This document shows positions 9,117-16,614 of a stretch of 64,000 nt of DNA, in pieces. The notes beneath the pieces were generated by a model. That model searched no databases. It had not been told where the DNA came from and was given only the letters and a program-made list of their open reading frames with translations. Position numbers and translations under genes: made by a program. Source of the DNA: Roseateles terrae (GTDB lineage Bacteria > Pseudomonadota > Gammaproteobacteria > Burkholderiales > Burkholderiaceae_C). Each line of letters begins with the position of its first letter. Within the stretch, counting starts at the first letter, position 1. The stretch spans positions 124,001 through 188,000 of the forward strand of contig NZ_JACHXO010000010.1 in the NCBI RefSeq assembly GCF_014192155.1. The letters run 5' to 3'.

Positions 9117-9550
9117 TCGCCCTTCTCCAACGCGTCCAACACGCCCGCGTCGATGTGGGGGACCGCTGCACCGGTGCCATTGACGCAGGCTTCCTCCTGC
9201 TTCTGTGCGCGGAGCCGCAGGACACCCCCGCCACGGCCGAAAAGCTCATCCAGAAGGTGCTCAAGCTGCGTGTCTTCAGCGATGACGCCGGCAAGATGAA
9301 CCGAAGCCTGCAGGACACCGGCGGCGGCTTGCTGATCGTCTCGCAGTTCACCCTGGCCGCCGACACGTCCAGCGGCAACCGCCCCAGCTTCACCGGCGCC
9401 GCGCCGGCCGCCCTGGGCCGGGAGCTCTACGCGCATGCCGTCGCCTATGCTCGGGCCCAGCATCCCCTCGTCGCCACTGGAGAATTCGGTGCCGACATGA
9501 AGGTCAGCCTCGTCAACGATGGCCCCGTCACCATTCCGATCCGCCTGTGA
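9113..9550 (+). CDS. dtd: D-aminoacyl-tRNA deacylase
   Basis: Removes D-amino acids (and glycine from tRNA-Ala) from mischarged tRNAs (145 aa). Family signatures are [17 protein letters not shown] and, near the C-terminus, NDGPVTI with the Gly-cisPro element. The start MIALLQRV is the family N-terminus and overlaps the CDF stop (ATGA). Between them the conserved [12 protein letters not shown] block is intact. Confidence 0.95.
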   Translation: MIALLQRVQHARVDVGDRCTGAIDAGFLLLLCAEPQDTPATAEKLIQKVLKLRVFSDDAGKMNRSLQDTGGGLLIVSQFTLAADTSSGNRPSFTGAAPAALGRELYAHAVAYARAQHPLVATGEFGADMKVSLVNDGPVTIPIRL

Positions 9551-9573
9551 TCGATCAGAAAGAGAACCGCATC

Positions 9574-9957
9574 ATGATCAGCTACGTCACTCTGGGCAGC
9601 AACGACCGCGTCAAGGCCAAAGCCTTCTTTGATGCGGCGCTGGCCCCGCTGGGCCTCATCGCTTCCTATGCCGATGATGAAATGGTGGGCTATGGGCCTC
9701 GCGGCGGGGAGACCCAGTTGTGGGTGGTTCAGCCTTTTGATGGCCTGGATGCCGCGGCCGGCAACGGCAACATGCTGGCGCTGGCGGCTTCCACCCGGGC
9801 GCAGGTGGATGAGGTGCATGCGGCCGCGCTGGCAGCGGGCGGCCGGGACGAAGGCCGCCCCGGTGTGCGGGAGCAGTACGGTCCGAACTTCTACGCCGCG
9901 TATTTCCGTTCGCCGGAAGGCCACAAGCTCGCCATCGTCTGCCGCACGCCGGCCTGA
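9574..9957 (+). CDS. VOC/glyoxalase-fold protein
   Basis: Vicinal-oxygen-chelate fold protein of 127 aa, of unknown substrate. It begins MISYVTLGSNDRVKAKAFFDAAL, contains LWVVQPFDG and ends FYAAYFRSPEGHKLAIVCR. The FRSPEGHK(L/I) ending is typical of glyoxalase/bleomycin-resistance-like dioxygenase superfamily members. AGAAAGAGAA upstream could serve as ribosome-binding site for the ATG at 9574. A GTG overlapping the dtd stop at 9547 would add nine residues. Confidence 0.85.
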   Translation: MISYVTLGSNDRVKAKAFFDAALAPLGLIASYADDEMVGYGPRGGETQLWVVQPFDGLDAAAGNGNMLALAASTRAQVDEVHAAALAAGGRDEGRPGVREQYGPNFYAAYFRSPEGHKLAIVCRTPA

Positions 9958-9964
9958 TCCATCA

Positions 9965-10005
9965 CCCAGCGATCCGACCAGCGATCCACCCAGCGATCCA
10001 CCCAG
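9965..10005. repeat. 12-bp tandem repeat
   Basis: Three and a half copies of CCCAGCGATCCA (one with CCG at its end, one starting ACC) lie between the glyoxalase-fold gene and the terminator of the convergent Bug gene. Non-coding. Confidence 0.9.
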
Positions 10006-10031
10006 TAAAAAGCCCGCCGGATGGCGGGCTT
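10006..10031 (-). terminator. Rho-independent terminator of the Bug receptor gene
   Basis: AAGCCCGCC, a 4-base loop and GGCGGGCTT form a perfect 9-bp stem at 10010-10031. Read on the minus strand it is followed by TTTTTA, so it ends transcription of the Bug gene. It may also stop the convergent dtd unit, although the T-tract on the plus side is poor. Confidence 0.85.
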
Positions 10032-10052
10032 GTCATCGGCGGGCGAAGCCGC

Positions 10053-10078
10053 GTTCTCAGTCGGCGTTCTCAGTCGGC
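10053..10078. repeat. 13-bp direct duplication across a stop codon
   Basis: GTTCTCAGTCGGC occurs twice head to tail (10053-10065 and 10066-10078). The second copy contains the stop codon and last codons of the Bug gene on the minus strand; the first copy repeats them just downstream, giving a second in-line TGA. Confidence 0.9.
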
Positions 10079-11035
10079 GTACTGACCTGCCGCCTTGATC
10101 ACCGGGCCCCACTTGTTGATCTCGGCTTCTACAAACTTCTTGTGGTCGGCCGGATTCACCCGGGCGTCGGTCACGATCACCGCACCCAGCGCTTCCTCGC
10201 GCTTGTGGAAGTCCGCATCCTTCAGCGCCGTCTTCAGGGCGGTGTTGATCTTGTCCAGCACCGGCTTGGGCGTGCCCTTCGGGGCGTACAGACCGTGCCA
10301 GATCGTCACATTGAAGCCCTTCAGCCCGGCTTCGTCCAGTGTCGGCAGCTTGGCCAGGCCGCCGCCCAGGCGCTTGGGCGTGGTCACTGCAAAGGCCTTG
10401 ACCTTGCCGCTTTCGATCTGGCTGGTGGTGTTGGTCGTCTGGTCGCACATGATGTCGACCTGACCCCCGATCAGATCCGTCATCGCCGGGCCGGTGCCCT
10501 TGTACGGCACCGTCGTCATGTCGGTCTTCAGCGTGCTCTGGTAGAGCAGCCCGCACAGGTGCGAAGCCGATCCCAGACCCGCATTGGCCAGGTTGATCTT
10601 GCCCTTGTTGCCGTCGATCCACTTCGCCAGTTCCGCATAGCTGCTGGCCGGCAGGGTCGGACGGGAAATGATGGTCATGGGCACTTCGTTGATCAGGCCC
10701 AGGTACTCGAAGTCATCCAGCGTCTTGTACTGCAGATTGCGGTAAAGCGAAGGCGAGGTTGCCATGCCGATGTGATGCAGCAGCAGCGTGTAGCCATCGG
10801 GCGAAGCCTTGGACACCTTGGTCGCGCCCAGCGTGCCGCCGGCACCGCCGACGTTCTCGATCACGATGGTGGCATTGAGCGGTTTGCGCAGGGCTTCGGC
10901 CAGATCCCGGGCCACCTTGTCGGTGGGGCCGCCAGCGGCAAACGGCACGACGATGGTCACCGGCTTCTCGGGGTAGTCGGCCCAGGCGGCGCCCACGCTC
11001 AACGCCGCGATGCAGGCGAACAAAGTCTTCTTCAT
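10070..11035 (-). CDS. Bug-family tricarboxylate-type periplasmic receptor (orphan TctC)
   Basis: Extracytoplasmic solute receptor (321 aa) of the Bug/TctC family, common in Burkholderiales. A signal peptide (MKKTLFACIAALSVGAAWA) precedes mature DYPEKPVTIVVPFAAGGPTD, the classic Bug N-terminus. VPYKGTGPAMTDLIGGQVD is a second family hallmark. No tctA or tctB membrane gene is nearby, so it is an orphan receptor of unknown ligand. It ends at the strong terminator at 10.0 kb. Confidence 0.95.
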   Translation of the reverse strand: MKKTLFACIAALSVGAAWADYPEKPVTIVVPFAAGGPTDKVARDLAEALRKPLNATIVIENVGGAGGTLGATKVSKASPDGYTLLLHHIGMATSPSLYRNLQYKTLDDFEYLGLINEVPMTIISRPTLPASSYAELAKWIDGNKGKINLANAGLGSASHLCGLLYQSTLKTDMTTVPYKGTGPAMTDLIGGQVDIMCDQTTNTTSQIESGKVKAFAVTTPKRLGGGLAKLPTLDEAGLKGFNVTIWHGLYAPKGTPKPVLDKINTALKTALKDADFHKREEALGAVIVTDARVNPADHKKFVEAEINKWGPVIKAAGQYAD

Positions 11036-11219
11036 GGCTGTCTTCCATCAGGAGTGTGTGGTGGCAGCGATGCTAAAGAACCAGACCCCGGTGCGACTAG
11101 CGGAAACTACGTAAGGGTGGCCGCATGAAGGCCGAACCAGCTCTGTGGCGGGGCAGCACCCAGGGGCTTGTTCCTTCATGAGGCGCCCAGCGTCCTCCCC
11201 CCTTCACCCCAATCGCCCC

Positions 11220-12062
11220 ATGCACTCCACGCACGCACTCCGTTCCGCTGTCACGCCAATGCCTCACCAGGACGTCTTGAATGATCGGGGGGCAGTCGAT
11301 CCGCCGGTGCCTCACGGCGCGGTCCCCAATGCCCTTCGCGCGATCCAATACAACCAGTCGGATGCGGCCTGCCTGCTGCGCCTGTTGGGCTCGATGGATC
11401 CCGTCGTCGCGGCGCTTCCCACAGACACCAAAGCGCAGTACATCGAGCGCTGCGACAGCATCGCCAGCTACCGCAGCCTGCATGCCGACAACATCCGCGC
11501 CGACCGCCCGTCGTTGAGGCACGGACCGTTCGCCAGGCCGGATCCTGTGCGGCAGAGCCATGCCCATCAGGCCTTTCAAGATCGGGACACCTTGAAGGAC
11601 ATCACGCGTCATCTGAGTGAGCTCACCGCCAGCCACATGGCCGAATCGGCGCTCAACATGCAATTTCAAATGGCGGCGCTGGACAAGGTCGCCAGCGGCG
11701 TGATTCCCCGGCCGGCCATCCTCCGGCAGGCCGAAGCGTTCCTGAAATCCCATCAACGCACCGCCCCCGCTTCCGACCCTGACGCCCTCGGCGTTGGCAA
11801 GGTGCACGACTGGGCGCAGCGGTTCACGATGCAGATGAAGTACAGCATCACGGCCTTCGAGCGGCTCCAGGACTTGGGAGCCAAAGTTCCCTTGAAGGCA
11901 CTCGGTGCGCAGCGCGAGGCCTACATCGAGACGTTTGTAGCGGCTCAGAACGCCGCGGGAAGATCCGATCGGGCGGGCTTCGAAAAGCACTTCCAGACGC
12001 TGCAGCAGCTGTCGGCAATCCAACGGCGATCGCAGGAGCGGACCTCCCTCACCATGCCGTGA
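11220..12062 (+). CDS. Unrecognised protein, mostly helical
   Basis: An open frame of 280 codons from ATG 11220 (MHSTHALRSAV). In-frame GTG 11145 and ATG 11178 are alternatives, and none has a clear ribosome-binding site. The first 130 residues or so are rich in His, Pro, Arg and Ser with little order. From about residue 130 on it looks helical (LKDITRHLSELTASHMAESALNM and later EKHFQTLQQLSAIQ). There is no signal peptide or membrane segment. Codons end in A or T more often than in neighbouring genes, by eye, which hints at transfer. I recognise no family. An exported effector-like protein is conceivable but unproven. Confidence 0.55.
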   Translation: MHSTHALRSAVTPMPHQDVLNDRGAVDPPVPHGAVPNALRAIQYNQSDAACLLRLLGSMDPVVAALPTDTKAQYIERCDSIASYRSLHADNIRADRPSLRHGPFARPDPVRQSHAHQAFQDRDTLKDITRHLSELTASHMAESALNMQFQMAALDKVASGVIPRPAILRQAEAFLKSHQRTAPASDPDALGVGKVHDWAQRFTMQMKYSITAFERLQDLGAKVPLKALGAQREAYIETFVAAQNAAGRSDRAGFEKHFQTLQQLSAIQRRSQERTSLTMP

Positions 12063-12119
12063 CGAACCCGGGCTGTGGCCTTGATTCACAGCCGGTGCAC
12101 GACCGCCGCATCAACGCCT

Positions 12120-12428
12120 TCAATCGTCCTGCCACTGCAGCAGCCGCCGCTTCAGATCGTCCTGCAGCTTGCGCACATCGGCGGCGCTGCGGCAGATGCG
12201 CGTCTCCCACTCCGGGCTGCGGGCGGGACGTTTGGCCAGCCTTGCGATCAACTGGTCGGCGCCCGCTTCCAGGGTCAGCACCTCCTGCCCCTCGAAGCTG
12301 AAGGTCGAGCCGCGCTCGGCCAGCGAGCGCAGGTCCCGCAGGGCGCGCTTGAGTTGCACCAGCGCGGCCTCCGGATTGAACGGCGGCAGGGCGAAGAAAT
12401 CACCCGGGTCTTGAGGGTCTTCGGTCAT
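12120..12428 (-). CDS. Small conserved-type hypothetical protein
   Basis: A 102-residue soluble protein beginning MTEDPQDPGDFFALPPFNPEAAL. The remainder is two or three amphipathic helices (LVQLKRALRDLRSLAERG; DVRKLQDDLKRRLLQWQDD) around FSFEGQEVLTLEAGAD. No family is recognised and no signal or membrane segment is seen. It is divergent from the Crp/Fnr gene with 144 bases between. Confidence 0.7.
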   Translation of the reverse strand: MTEDPQDPGDFFALPPFNPEAALVQLKRALRDLRSLAERGSTFSFEGQEVLTLEAGADQLIARLAKRPARSPEWETRICRSAADVRKLQDDLKRRLLQWQDD

Positions 12429-12463
12429 GGCGTCTCCAAAGGTTCAGTTGAGCACAGCGATGT

Positions 12464-12475
12464 TTGACGTTTCAA
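12464..12475. promoter_or_regulatory. Candidate operator in the divergent intergenic region
   Basis: TTGACGTTTCAA is a 12-base dyad (TTGA-N4-TCAA) lying between the hypothetical gene and the Crp/Fnr gene. A second dyad, ACTGTCCGTACAGT, is at 12532-12545. Crp/Fnr regulators bind dyads of this general kind, so either could be an autoregulatory site. Neither matches the canonical FNR box spacing. Confidence 0.3.
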
Positions 12476-12572
12476 CAAGCGTACAGCGACATTCATAGGG
12501 TCAACCCCGGGGCGGATTTTCCCGAAGAGGGACTGTCCGTACAGTGTCAACCGGCGGCACGATGATCGTGTC

Positions 12573-13469
12573 ATGTCTCTTTCTGCAACGACGCTGTCCC
12601 CGGAGACCCGCCCCGAGCCGCCGCGTGCGGTCCGGACTTCCGTGCGCGACCGGGCGAGAGCCGCTTCACCGCGGGAACTTTTGTCGGTGCCGTGGTTGGC
12701 GGGCCTGACGCCCGCCGAACGGCAGCAGGCGTCGAGTGGCCTGCTGGTGGTGGAGGTGATGCCCGGGGAAGCGCTGTGTCGAAGCGGACGGGCGGCGAGC
12801 TACTGGTTTGGCGTGCTCGAAGGCCTGCTCCGGCACAGCGAGCCGGGGGACACAGGCCGGCCCATGCGTTTTGGCGGCGTCGCTCCCGGCGGCTGGTGCT
12901 GTGAGGACACGCTGCTGCAGCGTGCTCCGTATCGAAGCGATGTGCGGGCCTTGCGCCGTAGTGTGGTGGCCGCGTTGCCGCTTGAGGATTTCCATGCGCT
13001 GCTGGGAAGCAGCCTCGGCTTCAATCAGTATCTGCTGTTGCAGTTGCACGAGCGCCTGGGCCAGGTGGACACGCTGCGTGACATGGAGCGGCGCAGCGAC
13101 CCCGACCTTCGGGTGGCGCGGCACTTGGCGGCCCTGTCACATCCGCGGCTTCATCCGGGGGTGGGTGATCTTTTGCGCATCACGCAGCAGGAACTGGGGC
13201 AACTGGTGGGGTTGTCGCGTCAGCGGGTGAATGAGGCGCTGGGCCGACTGGAAACCGAACATCTGATCCGGGTGGCGTATGGGGGCGTGCAGGTCCTGAA
13301 CGCCGGCCGGCTGCAGCAGTTTGGGAGTCCGGCTTCCGCCGGCCCCACGGCGTCCATGTCGGCATCTGCGGAGACCGAAACCGCGGCTGCGGCTGCGGCC
13401 TCTTCGTCTCAAGAGCCCCTCACGCCCCGAACGGCGTCGGCTCCGGCTGCTGCGGCGGACACGCCTTGA
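12573..13469 (+). CDS. Crp/Fnr-family transcription regulator
   Basis: A 298-aa regulator. A cyclic-nucleotide-binding-like beta barrel occupies about residues 40-150 (LSVPWLAGLTPAERQQ, MPGEALCRSGRAASYWFGVLEG). A winged helix follows at about 170-250 with the recognition region ITQQELGQLVGLSRQRVNEALGRLE. There is no Fnr-type N-terminal cysteine cluster and no clear cAMP-binding consensus, so the ligand is unknown. The last 45 residues are Ala/Ser/Thr/Pro-rich and overlap the convergent acetyltransferase gene by 50 bases. Confidence 0.92.
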   Translation: MSLSATTLSPETRPEPPRAVRTSVRDRARAASPRELLSVPWLAGLTPAERQQASSGLLVVEVMPGEALCRSGRAASYWFGVLEGLLRHSEPGDTGRPMRFGGVAPGGWCCEDTLLQRAPYRSDVRALRRSVVAALPLEDFHALLGSSLGFNQYLLLQLHERLGQVDTLRDMERRSDPDLRVARHLAALSHPRLHPGVGDLLRITQQELGQLVGLSRQRVNEALGRLETEHLIRVAYGGVQVLNAGRLQQFGSPASAGPTASMSASAETETAAAAAASSSQEPLTPRTASAPAAAADTP

Positions 13470-14010
13470 ACTGCGTCACGTTGATTTCGTAGAGCAGGCT
13501 GGCGGCCTCTCCGGGGTGGTCCGCCACCGAGCCTTTGAGCCGCAGCCCCAGGCGCTCCACCGTCTTGCGTGCGGCCACGTTGCCGGGTGGCAACAGGGAC
13601 TGCACCTCTCCAGACTTGAGCTCATGAAACGCCAGACGCAGAGCGGCCAGGGACATTTCGGCGGCATAACCGCAGCCCCAGAAATCGGAGCGAAAGTGGA
13701 ATTCGAGCAGCAGCGTGGGGACGCCGGTCACCAGCGCGCGGGTCAGGCCGCCGAATCCGATGGCGCCTGCATCGGGATGGTCCTGCAGTTCCACCGCCCA
13801 GGGGCCAAAGCCGTCGGTGGCCCACCGGGCCTGCCAGTCCGCCAGACGGGTGGCGGCGCCGGTGCACTCGGTGCCGAAGCGAAGATTGGCCGGGTCCATC
13901 AGCGCTTCGTGTAGCGCGCGCAAGTCACCCGGAGCGGGGGCCCGTAGACGCAGACGCGCGGTGTGCACGTGCGAAGCCAGGCCGGGAACGGAGGTATGCG
14001 GCATAAACAT
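13420..14010 (-). CDS. GNAT-family N-acetyltransferase
   Basis: A 196-aa acetyltransferase of the RimJ/RimL-like type. It begins MFMPHTSVPGLASHVHTARLRLRAPAPGDLRALHEAL. Later blocks include GAIGFGGLTR, FHFRSDFWGCGYAAEMSLAALRLAFHEL (acetyl-CoA-binding region) and NVAARKTVERLGLRLKG, all typical of the family. The substrate cannot be told. The 3' end overlaps the Crp/Fnr gene tail to tail by 50 bases. Confidence 0.9.
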   Translation of the reverse strand: MFMPHTSVPGLASHVHTARLRLRAPAPGDLRALHEALMDPANLRFGTECTGAATRLADWQARWATDGFGPWAVELQDHPDAGAIGFGGLTRALVTGVPTLLLEFHFRSDFWGCGYAAEMSLAALRLAFHELKSGEVQSLLPPGNVAARKTVERLGLRLKGSVADHPGEAASLLYEINVTQFKACPPQQPEPTPFGA

Positions 14011-14254
14011 AGGGTTATTACCTAATTATGCGCCGCACCTGTATCCGTACGCCAAAAGAGATGGGTCGCCGACTCTAACGCAAGGCCATTCAACGAGATG
14101 CGAACAGAGACCCGGGGGCTTCGAACACAGGTCGAACTTCTCGAACGCGCTTCGTGCGGGATTTCTCATTCCGCCTGACATCCGCCCACCCGCCGCCCGA
14201 AGCCCCTGTTCACGTGACCTTCACCTGCTTGCCGGCATGACATCGACTCCTATA

Positions 14255-14270
14255 CTGTATGCCCATACAG
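14255..14270 (+). promoter_or_regulatory. LexA (SOS) box of the imuA-imuB-dnaE2 operon
   Basis: CTGTATGCCCATACAG is a near-perfect dyad of the CTGT-N8-ACAG LexA type; only the two central bases break symmetry. It lies 13 bases before the imuA start, so LexA bound here would block the promoter and release it on DNA damage. SOS control of this cassette is well established in other bacteria. Confidence 0.9.
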
Positions 14271-14282
14271 TCTTTTTTCATC

Positions 14283-15155
14283 ATGTCATCCCAGCTTGCC
14301 GAGGCGGGGACCCTGCCCGCTCCAGCGGGACTGCTGTCCCCCTCACAGAATGCCGCCGGCCCCGCGCCCGCGCCCTTGCCGCCCCATGTGGCGGAGGCGT
14401 TGTGGCGCGGAGATTCGCTCGGCCGGTCGTGCAACACCCGCTGGCCCAGCGGCTTCCCCGCGCTGGACGCGGAACTGCCGGACGGCGGATGGCCCTCGCG
14501 GCAGATCACCGAGATCCTGCAGCCGCAATTCTCCCTGGTTGAATGGCGCCTGGTCGGCCCGTCGCTGCGGGAAGTCGTGGCCGATGGCGCCGCGGTGGTG
14601 ATGGTCGGCCCGCCCAAACGACCGCATCTGCCAGGCCTGCTGCATCTCGGCCTGAACGACCGCCAACTGGTCTGGCTCTCCGCCCGCGCGCCCTCCGAGC
14701 GGCTCTGGTGCGCGGAGCAGCTCATCAAATCCAATGCGGCCGGTGCCATCATGGCCTGGCTGCCGCAAGCCGCGCCTGAACAGCTGCGCCGGCTGCAGGT
14801 GCTCGCCCAGTCCTTTGACGGACCGGTCTTTCTCTTCCGCCCTCTGCAGGCCCGCCACGATCCCTCGCCCGCGCCGCTGCGCCTCACCGTGGAGGTGGAT
14901 GTGGACTGGCAACTGCGGGTCACCCTCATCAAGCGCAAAGGCCCCGCCCATGAGCAGCCGCTGGTGCTGCCCTCCATCCCCGGTGGCCTGGAACTGGTGC
15001 TGACGCCGCGCGTCATGCGGCCGAGCGGCTGGGTGTCGGAACCGGATCGGGTGTCCGTGCCGGAGGCCGCTGTGTCGTCGTTCTCCCCTGCGTCTGTTGT
15101 GAAGGAGGTCCACCATGCTGTGGGTCGCCCTGATTCTTCCGCCCTCTCCTACTGA
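14283..15155 (+). CDS. imuA: ImuA, SOS mutasome accessory protein
   Basis: RecA/SulA-like accessory protein (290 aa) of the damage-induced mutasome, acting with ImuB and DnaE2. Conserved features include VAEALWRGDSLG, WPSGFPALDAELPDGGWPSRQITEIL and LVWLSARAPSERLWCAEQLIK. The ATG at 14283 (MSSQLAEAG) is used because an in-frame ATG at 14259 lies inside the LexA box. The last 41 bases overlap imuB. Confidence 0.93.
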   Translation: MSSQLAEAGTLPAPAGLLSPSQNAAGPAPAPLPPHVAEALWRGDSLGRSCNTRWPSGFPALDAELPDGGWPSRQITEILQPQFSLVEWRLVGPSLREVVADGAAVVMVGPPKRPHLPGLLHLGLNDRQLVWLSARAPSERLWCAEQLIKSNAAGAIMAWLPQAAPEQLRRLQVLAQSFDGPVFLFRPLQARHDPSPAPLRLTVEVDVDWQLRVTLIKRKGPAHEQPLVLPSIPGGLELVLTPRVMRPSGWVSEPDRVSVPEAAVSSFSPASVVKEVHHAVGRPDSSALSY

Positions 15156-16599
15156 CGCGGCCGAGGACCCGCGGGCGGCCTCTGCCGCTTCGTCCCCTTC
15201 GTCCCCTTCGTCCCCTTCGTCCGTTTCGCCCGATGCGCTGCGCGGGCTGGCCATCTGGTGCCTGCAGTTCACCCCCCGGGTGGCCCGCATGGAAGATGCA
15301 GTGGTCATGGAGGTCTCGGCCAGCCTGCGCCTGTTCCGCGGGCGGGCGGCGCTGCAGGCCCGGCTGGCGGATGAAGCCCCCGACCTCGGCGTCTGCAGCA
15401 TCGGCTGGGCGCCCACGGCCACGGCCGCATTGGTGCTGGCCCGTTGCGGCATCACCGGTCTGGGCGACCGCCTGCTGCAGGTGGTGCTGGACCCGCTGCC
15501 TCTGGACACGCTGACCGCCGCCGCAGCCCATGCCGCCTCGCTCAGCCGGGCGGGCGTGCGCACGCTGGGGCAACTGCGTCAATTGCCGCGCGGCGGTGTG
15601 AGCCGTCGTTTCGGGGCGCCAGTGCTGGCGGCGCTGGACCAGGCCTATGGACTGCGCCCGGAAGTGCATGCCTGGGAAGCCTTGCCCGAGGACTTCCACG
15701 CCCGCATCGAACTGCCCAGCCGCGAAGACCGTGCGCCTGCGCTGCTGATGGGCGCCCGTCCGCTCTTGATGCAGCTGTGCGGCTGGCTGGCGGCGCGGCA
15801 TGCCGGCGCCACCGGCATCACCCTGCACTGGGTGCATGACTCGATGCGCGCCCGCGACATCGGCGACCACGGCCAGCTCACCGTCCGCACCGCCGAACCC
15901 ATCCGCGAGCTGGAGCATTTCTGCCGGCTGCTGGCCGAGCATCTGGCCAAGACCCAGCTGCTGGCGCCGGTGGGGGAGCTGCGGCTGGAAGCGCTGGGCG
16001 TGCAGTCGCTGCAGGAAGACAGCGCCTCGCTGCTGCCCGATGATGTCCGCACCGGCGAAACCCTCTACCTGACGCTGGAGCGCATCGCCGCGCGGCTGGG
16101 GCCGGAGCAGGTGCTGCAACCTGCCCTGGCGGACGACCACCGCCTGGAATGGATGACCCGCTGGCAGCCCTGCGATCCGGGTCGATCCAGACGCGGGGGC
16201 CGCGCACGCGCCTGTGCGGCGCCGCAGAACCCGGAGCCGGCGTTCCTGCTGGACGAGCCGCTGCGCCTGGCGGTACGGGACCATCGCCCGCACTACCAGG
16301 GACCGCTCACCTTGCTGATCGGCCCGGACCGGGTCGAGGGCGGCTGGTGGGATCGCCTGCCGGAGACCGACCCCATCGAGCCCCCGGCCGCCTCCGCTGC
16401 TCAGGTCCCGGGCGCCGATGCCCAGGGCCAAGGTGCCCAGGCCCAGGCAGCTTCGCAGACCGCCGATCGCCCCGGCCATCGCAACGTCATGCGGGACTAC
16501 TGGGTGGCGGTCAACGACAACGCCGGCGTGCTGGCCATCTTCCAGGAGCGCCTGGCCGATGGCGAAGGCGCGTGGTATCTGCACGGCGTCTACGCCTGA
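15115..16599 (+). CDS. imuB: ImuB, catalytically degenerate Y-family polymerase homologue
   Basis: A 494-aa Y-family fold protein that links DnaE2 to the sliding clamp in the mutasome. The N-terminus MLWVALILPPSPTDAAED lacks the first catalytic Asp motif of true Y polymerases. Where they carry Ser-Asp-Glu it reads VVMEVSASLRLFRG, so it should be inactive, as known for ImuB. A Ser/Pro linker coded by TCGTCCCCT-type 9-bp repeats lies near residues 25-36. I could not identify a canonical clamp-binding QLxLF motif. It is followed by dnaE2 after 15 bases. Confidence 0.93.
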   Translation: MLWVALILPPSPTDAAEDPRAASAASSPSSPSSPSSVSPDALRGLAIWCLQFTPRVARMEDAVVMEVSASLRLFRGRAALQARLADEAPDLGVCSIGWAPTATAALVLARCGITGLGDRLLQVVLDPLPLDTLTAAAAHAASLSRAGVRTLGQLRQLPRGGVSRRFGAPVLAALDQAYGLRPEVHAWEALPEDFHARIELPSREDRAPALLMGARPLLMQLCGWLAARHAGATGITLHWVHDSMRARDIGDHGQLTVRTAEPIRELEHFCRLLAEHLAKTQLLAPVGELRLEALGVQSLQEDSASLLPDDVRTGETLYLTLERIAARLGPEQVLQPALADDHRLEWMTRWQPCDPGRSRRGGRARACAAPQNPEPAFLLDEPLRLAVRDHRPHYQGPLTLLIGPDRVEGGWWDRLPETDPIEPPAASAAQVPGADAQGQGAQAQAASQTADRPGHRNVMRDYWVAVNDNAGVLAIFQERLADGEGAWYLHGVYA

Positions 16600-16614
16600 T
16601 GGGACGGACCGCTC

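Noticed and set aside
11040-11220. Type III secretion promoter (PIP/hrpII-type TTCG-N16-TTCG) upstream of the orphan gene
   Set aside because: No such pair was found upstream, so an effector label is not supported.
12532-12545. ACTGTCCGTACAGT as a second LexA box
   Set aside because: Half-sites CTGT and ACAG are only 4 bases apart, whereas the LexA box needs 8. It is at most an operator for another protein.
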